Positions 22,326-23,273 of a stretch of 23,273 nucleotides of DNA are shown in pieces. Each line of letters begins with the position of its first letter. Position 1 is the first letter of the stretch. This DNA comes from JAFGTF01 sp035527995 (GTDB lineage Bacteria > Spirochaetota > B62-G9 > DRHN01): the NCBI GenBank assembly GCA_035527995.1, contig DATKZJ010000105.1, positions 1 through 23,273 on the forward strand, written 5' to 3'. The notes below the pieces were generated by a model that made no database searches, was not told the origin of the DNA, and worked only from the letters and a program-made list of their open reading frames with translations. The translations under genes and the position numbers were made by a program.

Positions 22326-23273
22326 ATGTCACAGAGACGCTACCTGCTCGTTGTGGATGTGGGAACCGGCAGCGGAAGAAGCCTTATCTTCGACGAGATC
22401 GGAAACCAGGTTTCTGTTGCCCAGAAGGAATGGACACACCCGGAAGACCACGCCCACCCGGGAGCGGTGGATTTTCTCTGCAGGGAGAATTGGGACCTTC
22501 TTTCCGGCTGTATTAGACAGTCCATTTCAGAAGCAAAAATCAAACCGGAACAGATTGCTGCTATTAGCACTACGAGCATGCGGCAGGGAATCGTGTGTTA
22601 CGACAGAAAAGGCGAGGAGATCTTCGCCGTTCCGAACATTGACGCTCGTGCAAACGACGAGACTGCGTCCCTTATCGAGGAAGGGTGGGGGCCGAAGATC
22701 TACGCCGTGCAGGGAGACTGGCCTTCTATCCATGCAATCGGGAGAATATGGTGGATAAAGAAAAATAGGCCGGATCTATACAAGAGGATCAGCATGATGA
22801 CGATGCTGTCCGACTGGGTGATCTACAAGCTCTGCAGCCGTTTCGTAACTGAGCCCTCGGTCGCATCGAGCTCTGGAATGTTCGACCTAAAAAAACGCAA
22901 ATGGTCATCCTCCCTCGCCGAGGTTGCGGGCCTGACTCCGAAACAGCTTCCCCCCGTTCTCGAGCCAAGCGAGAGTGCAGGGGTCGTTACTAAGAGAGCG
23001 AGCGAGGAGACGGGTCTTGCCGAGAACACGCCGGTTATCACAGGCACGGGGGACACACAAGGAGGGTATATTGGGTCAGGCGTCATAGAGCCCGGGGATG
23101 CGGGCCTCGTTGCGGGAAGCTTCTGGGTGCCAGCCATCATCGCCGACGAGCCCCTTCTCGACGAACGAAGGATCATCAGGACGAACTGTCATGCAATAAA
23201 AAACAGATGGATCGTCGAATCGTGCAGTTTCTATACAGGCCTTGTACTGCGCTGGTTCCGCGATGCGTTCTAC
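22326..23273 (+). CDS. FGGY-family carbohydrate kinase, LsrK (autoinducer-2 kinase)-like, partial
   Basis: The first 316 residues are present and the gene runs off the window. ATG 22326 follows AGGAGGT (22311-22317) by 8 nt. The first phosphate-binding loop is VVDVGTGSGRS, the segment STTSMRQGIVCYD and then PNIDARAN is typical, and the catalytic Asp is Asp243 in GTGDTQGGYIG. Blocks such as TMLSDWVIYKL and SFYTGLVLRWFRDAF match E. coli LsrK closely as I recall it. LsrK phosphorylates the quorum signal autoinducer-2 (DPD) in the cytoplasm. Here it may phosphorylate the sugar brought in by the RbsABC-type transporter of the divergent arm. No LsrR, LsrF or LsrG homologue is in the window, so a related ketose or polyol substrate is equally possible. 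Confidence 0.9.
   Translation, partial: MSQRRYLLVVDVGTGSGRSLIFDEIGNQVSVAQKEWTHPEDHAHPGAVDFLCRENWDLLSGCIRQSISEAKIKPEQIAAISTTSMRQGIVCYDRKGEEIFAVPNIDARANDETASLIEEGWGPKIYAVQGDWPSIHAIGRIWWIKKNRPDLYKRISMMTMLSDWVIYKLCSRFVTEPSVASSSGMFDLKKRKWSSSLAEVAGLTPKQLPPVLEPSESAGVVTKRASEETGLAENTPVITGTGDTQGGYIGSGVIEPGDAGLVAGSFWVPAIIADEPLLDERRIIRTNCHAIKNRWIVESCSFYTGLVLRWFRDAFY

Overview
The window looks like the chromosome of a Gram-negative-type (diderm) bacterium that uses sigma-54. The support is a periplasmic HtrA/Do protease, a sugar-binding protein with a signal peptide, an NtrC-family activator and a perfect -24/-12 promoter. Metabolism centres on uptake and catabolism of an unidentified sugar or polyol. UGA is an ordinary stop codon here. 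The phylum cannot be fixed from the sequence alone.

Left part (1-8600): the end of a response-regulator receiver gene, a cupin-SDR operon (709-2038), an HtrA protease (3397-4902, minus) and an OmpR-type response regulator/histidine kinase pair (5615-7673, minus). This part carries at least four copies of a dispersed, structured intergenic repeat (146-361, 2272-2430, 5118-5323, 7752-7927), all in the same orientation. It also holds two broken genes: a flavin reductase split by one repeat copy and frameshifted, and a frameshifted asparaginase that has lost its central active-site motif. Bases 8640-9470 hold no gene I can support.

Right part (9471-23273): a catabolic locus in two divergent arms. 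The minus arm runs from a perfect sigma-54 promoter (18852-18866) through an atypical shikimate-dehydrogenase-family enzyme, an RbsB/RbsA/RbsC-type sugar ABC transporter and a 2-hydroxyacid dehydrogenase, and ends at an intrinsic terminator (about 13145-13172). Beyond it lie a decayed stretch, a split transketolase whose N-terminal half has an in-frame UGA at a glycine position, and a zinc-dependent alcohol/polyol dehydrogenase. The plus arm encodes a sigma-54 response regulator (19022-20344). It overlaps by 4 nt a 619-residue soluble protein (20341-22200) that fuses a degenerate RbsA-like ABC ATPase domain to a PAS domain and a histidine kinase. An FGGY kinase resembling the autoinducer-2 kinase LsrK follows and runs off the window.

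The likely circuit is as follows. The cytosolic kinase carries a copy of the transporter's own ATPase domain as its input, phosphorylates the sigma-54 activator, and the activator binds a palindrome (18970-18984) to switch on the divergent transporter/catabolic operon. This transporter-mimic sensor is the most unusual system in the window.
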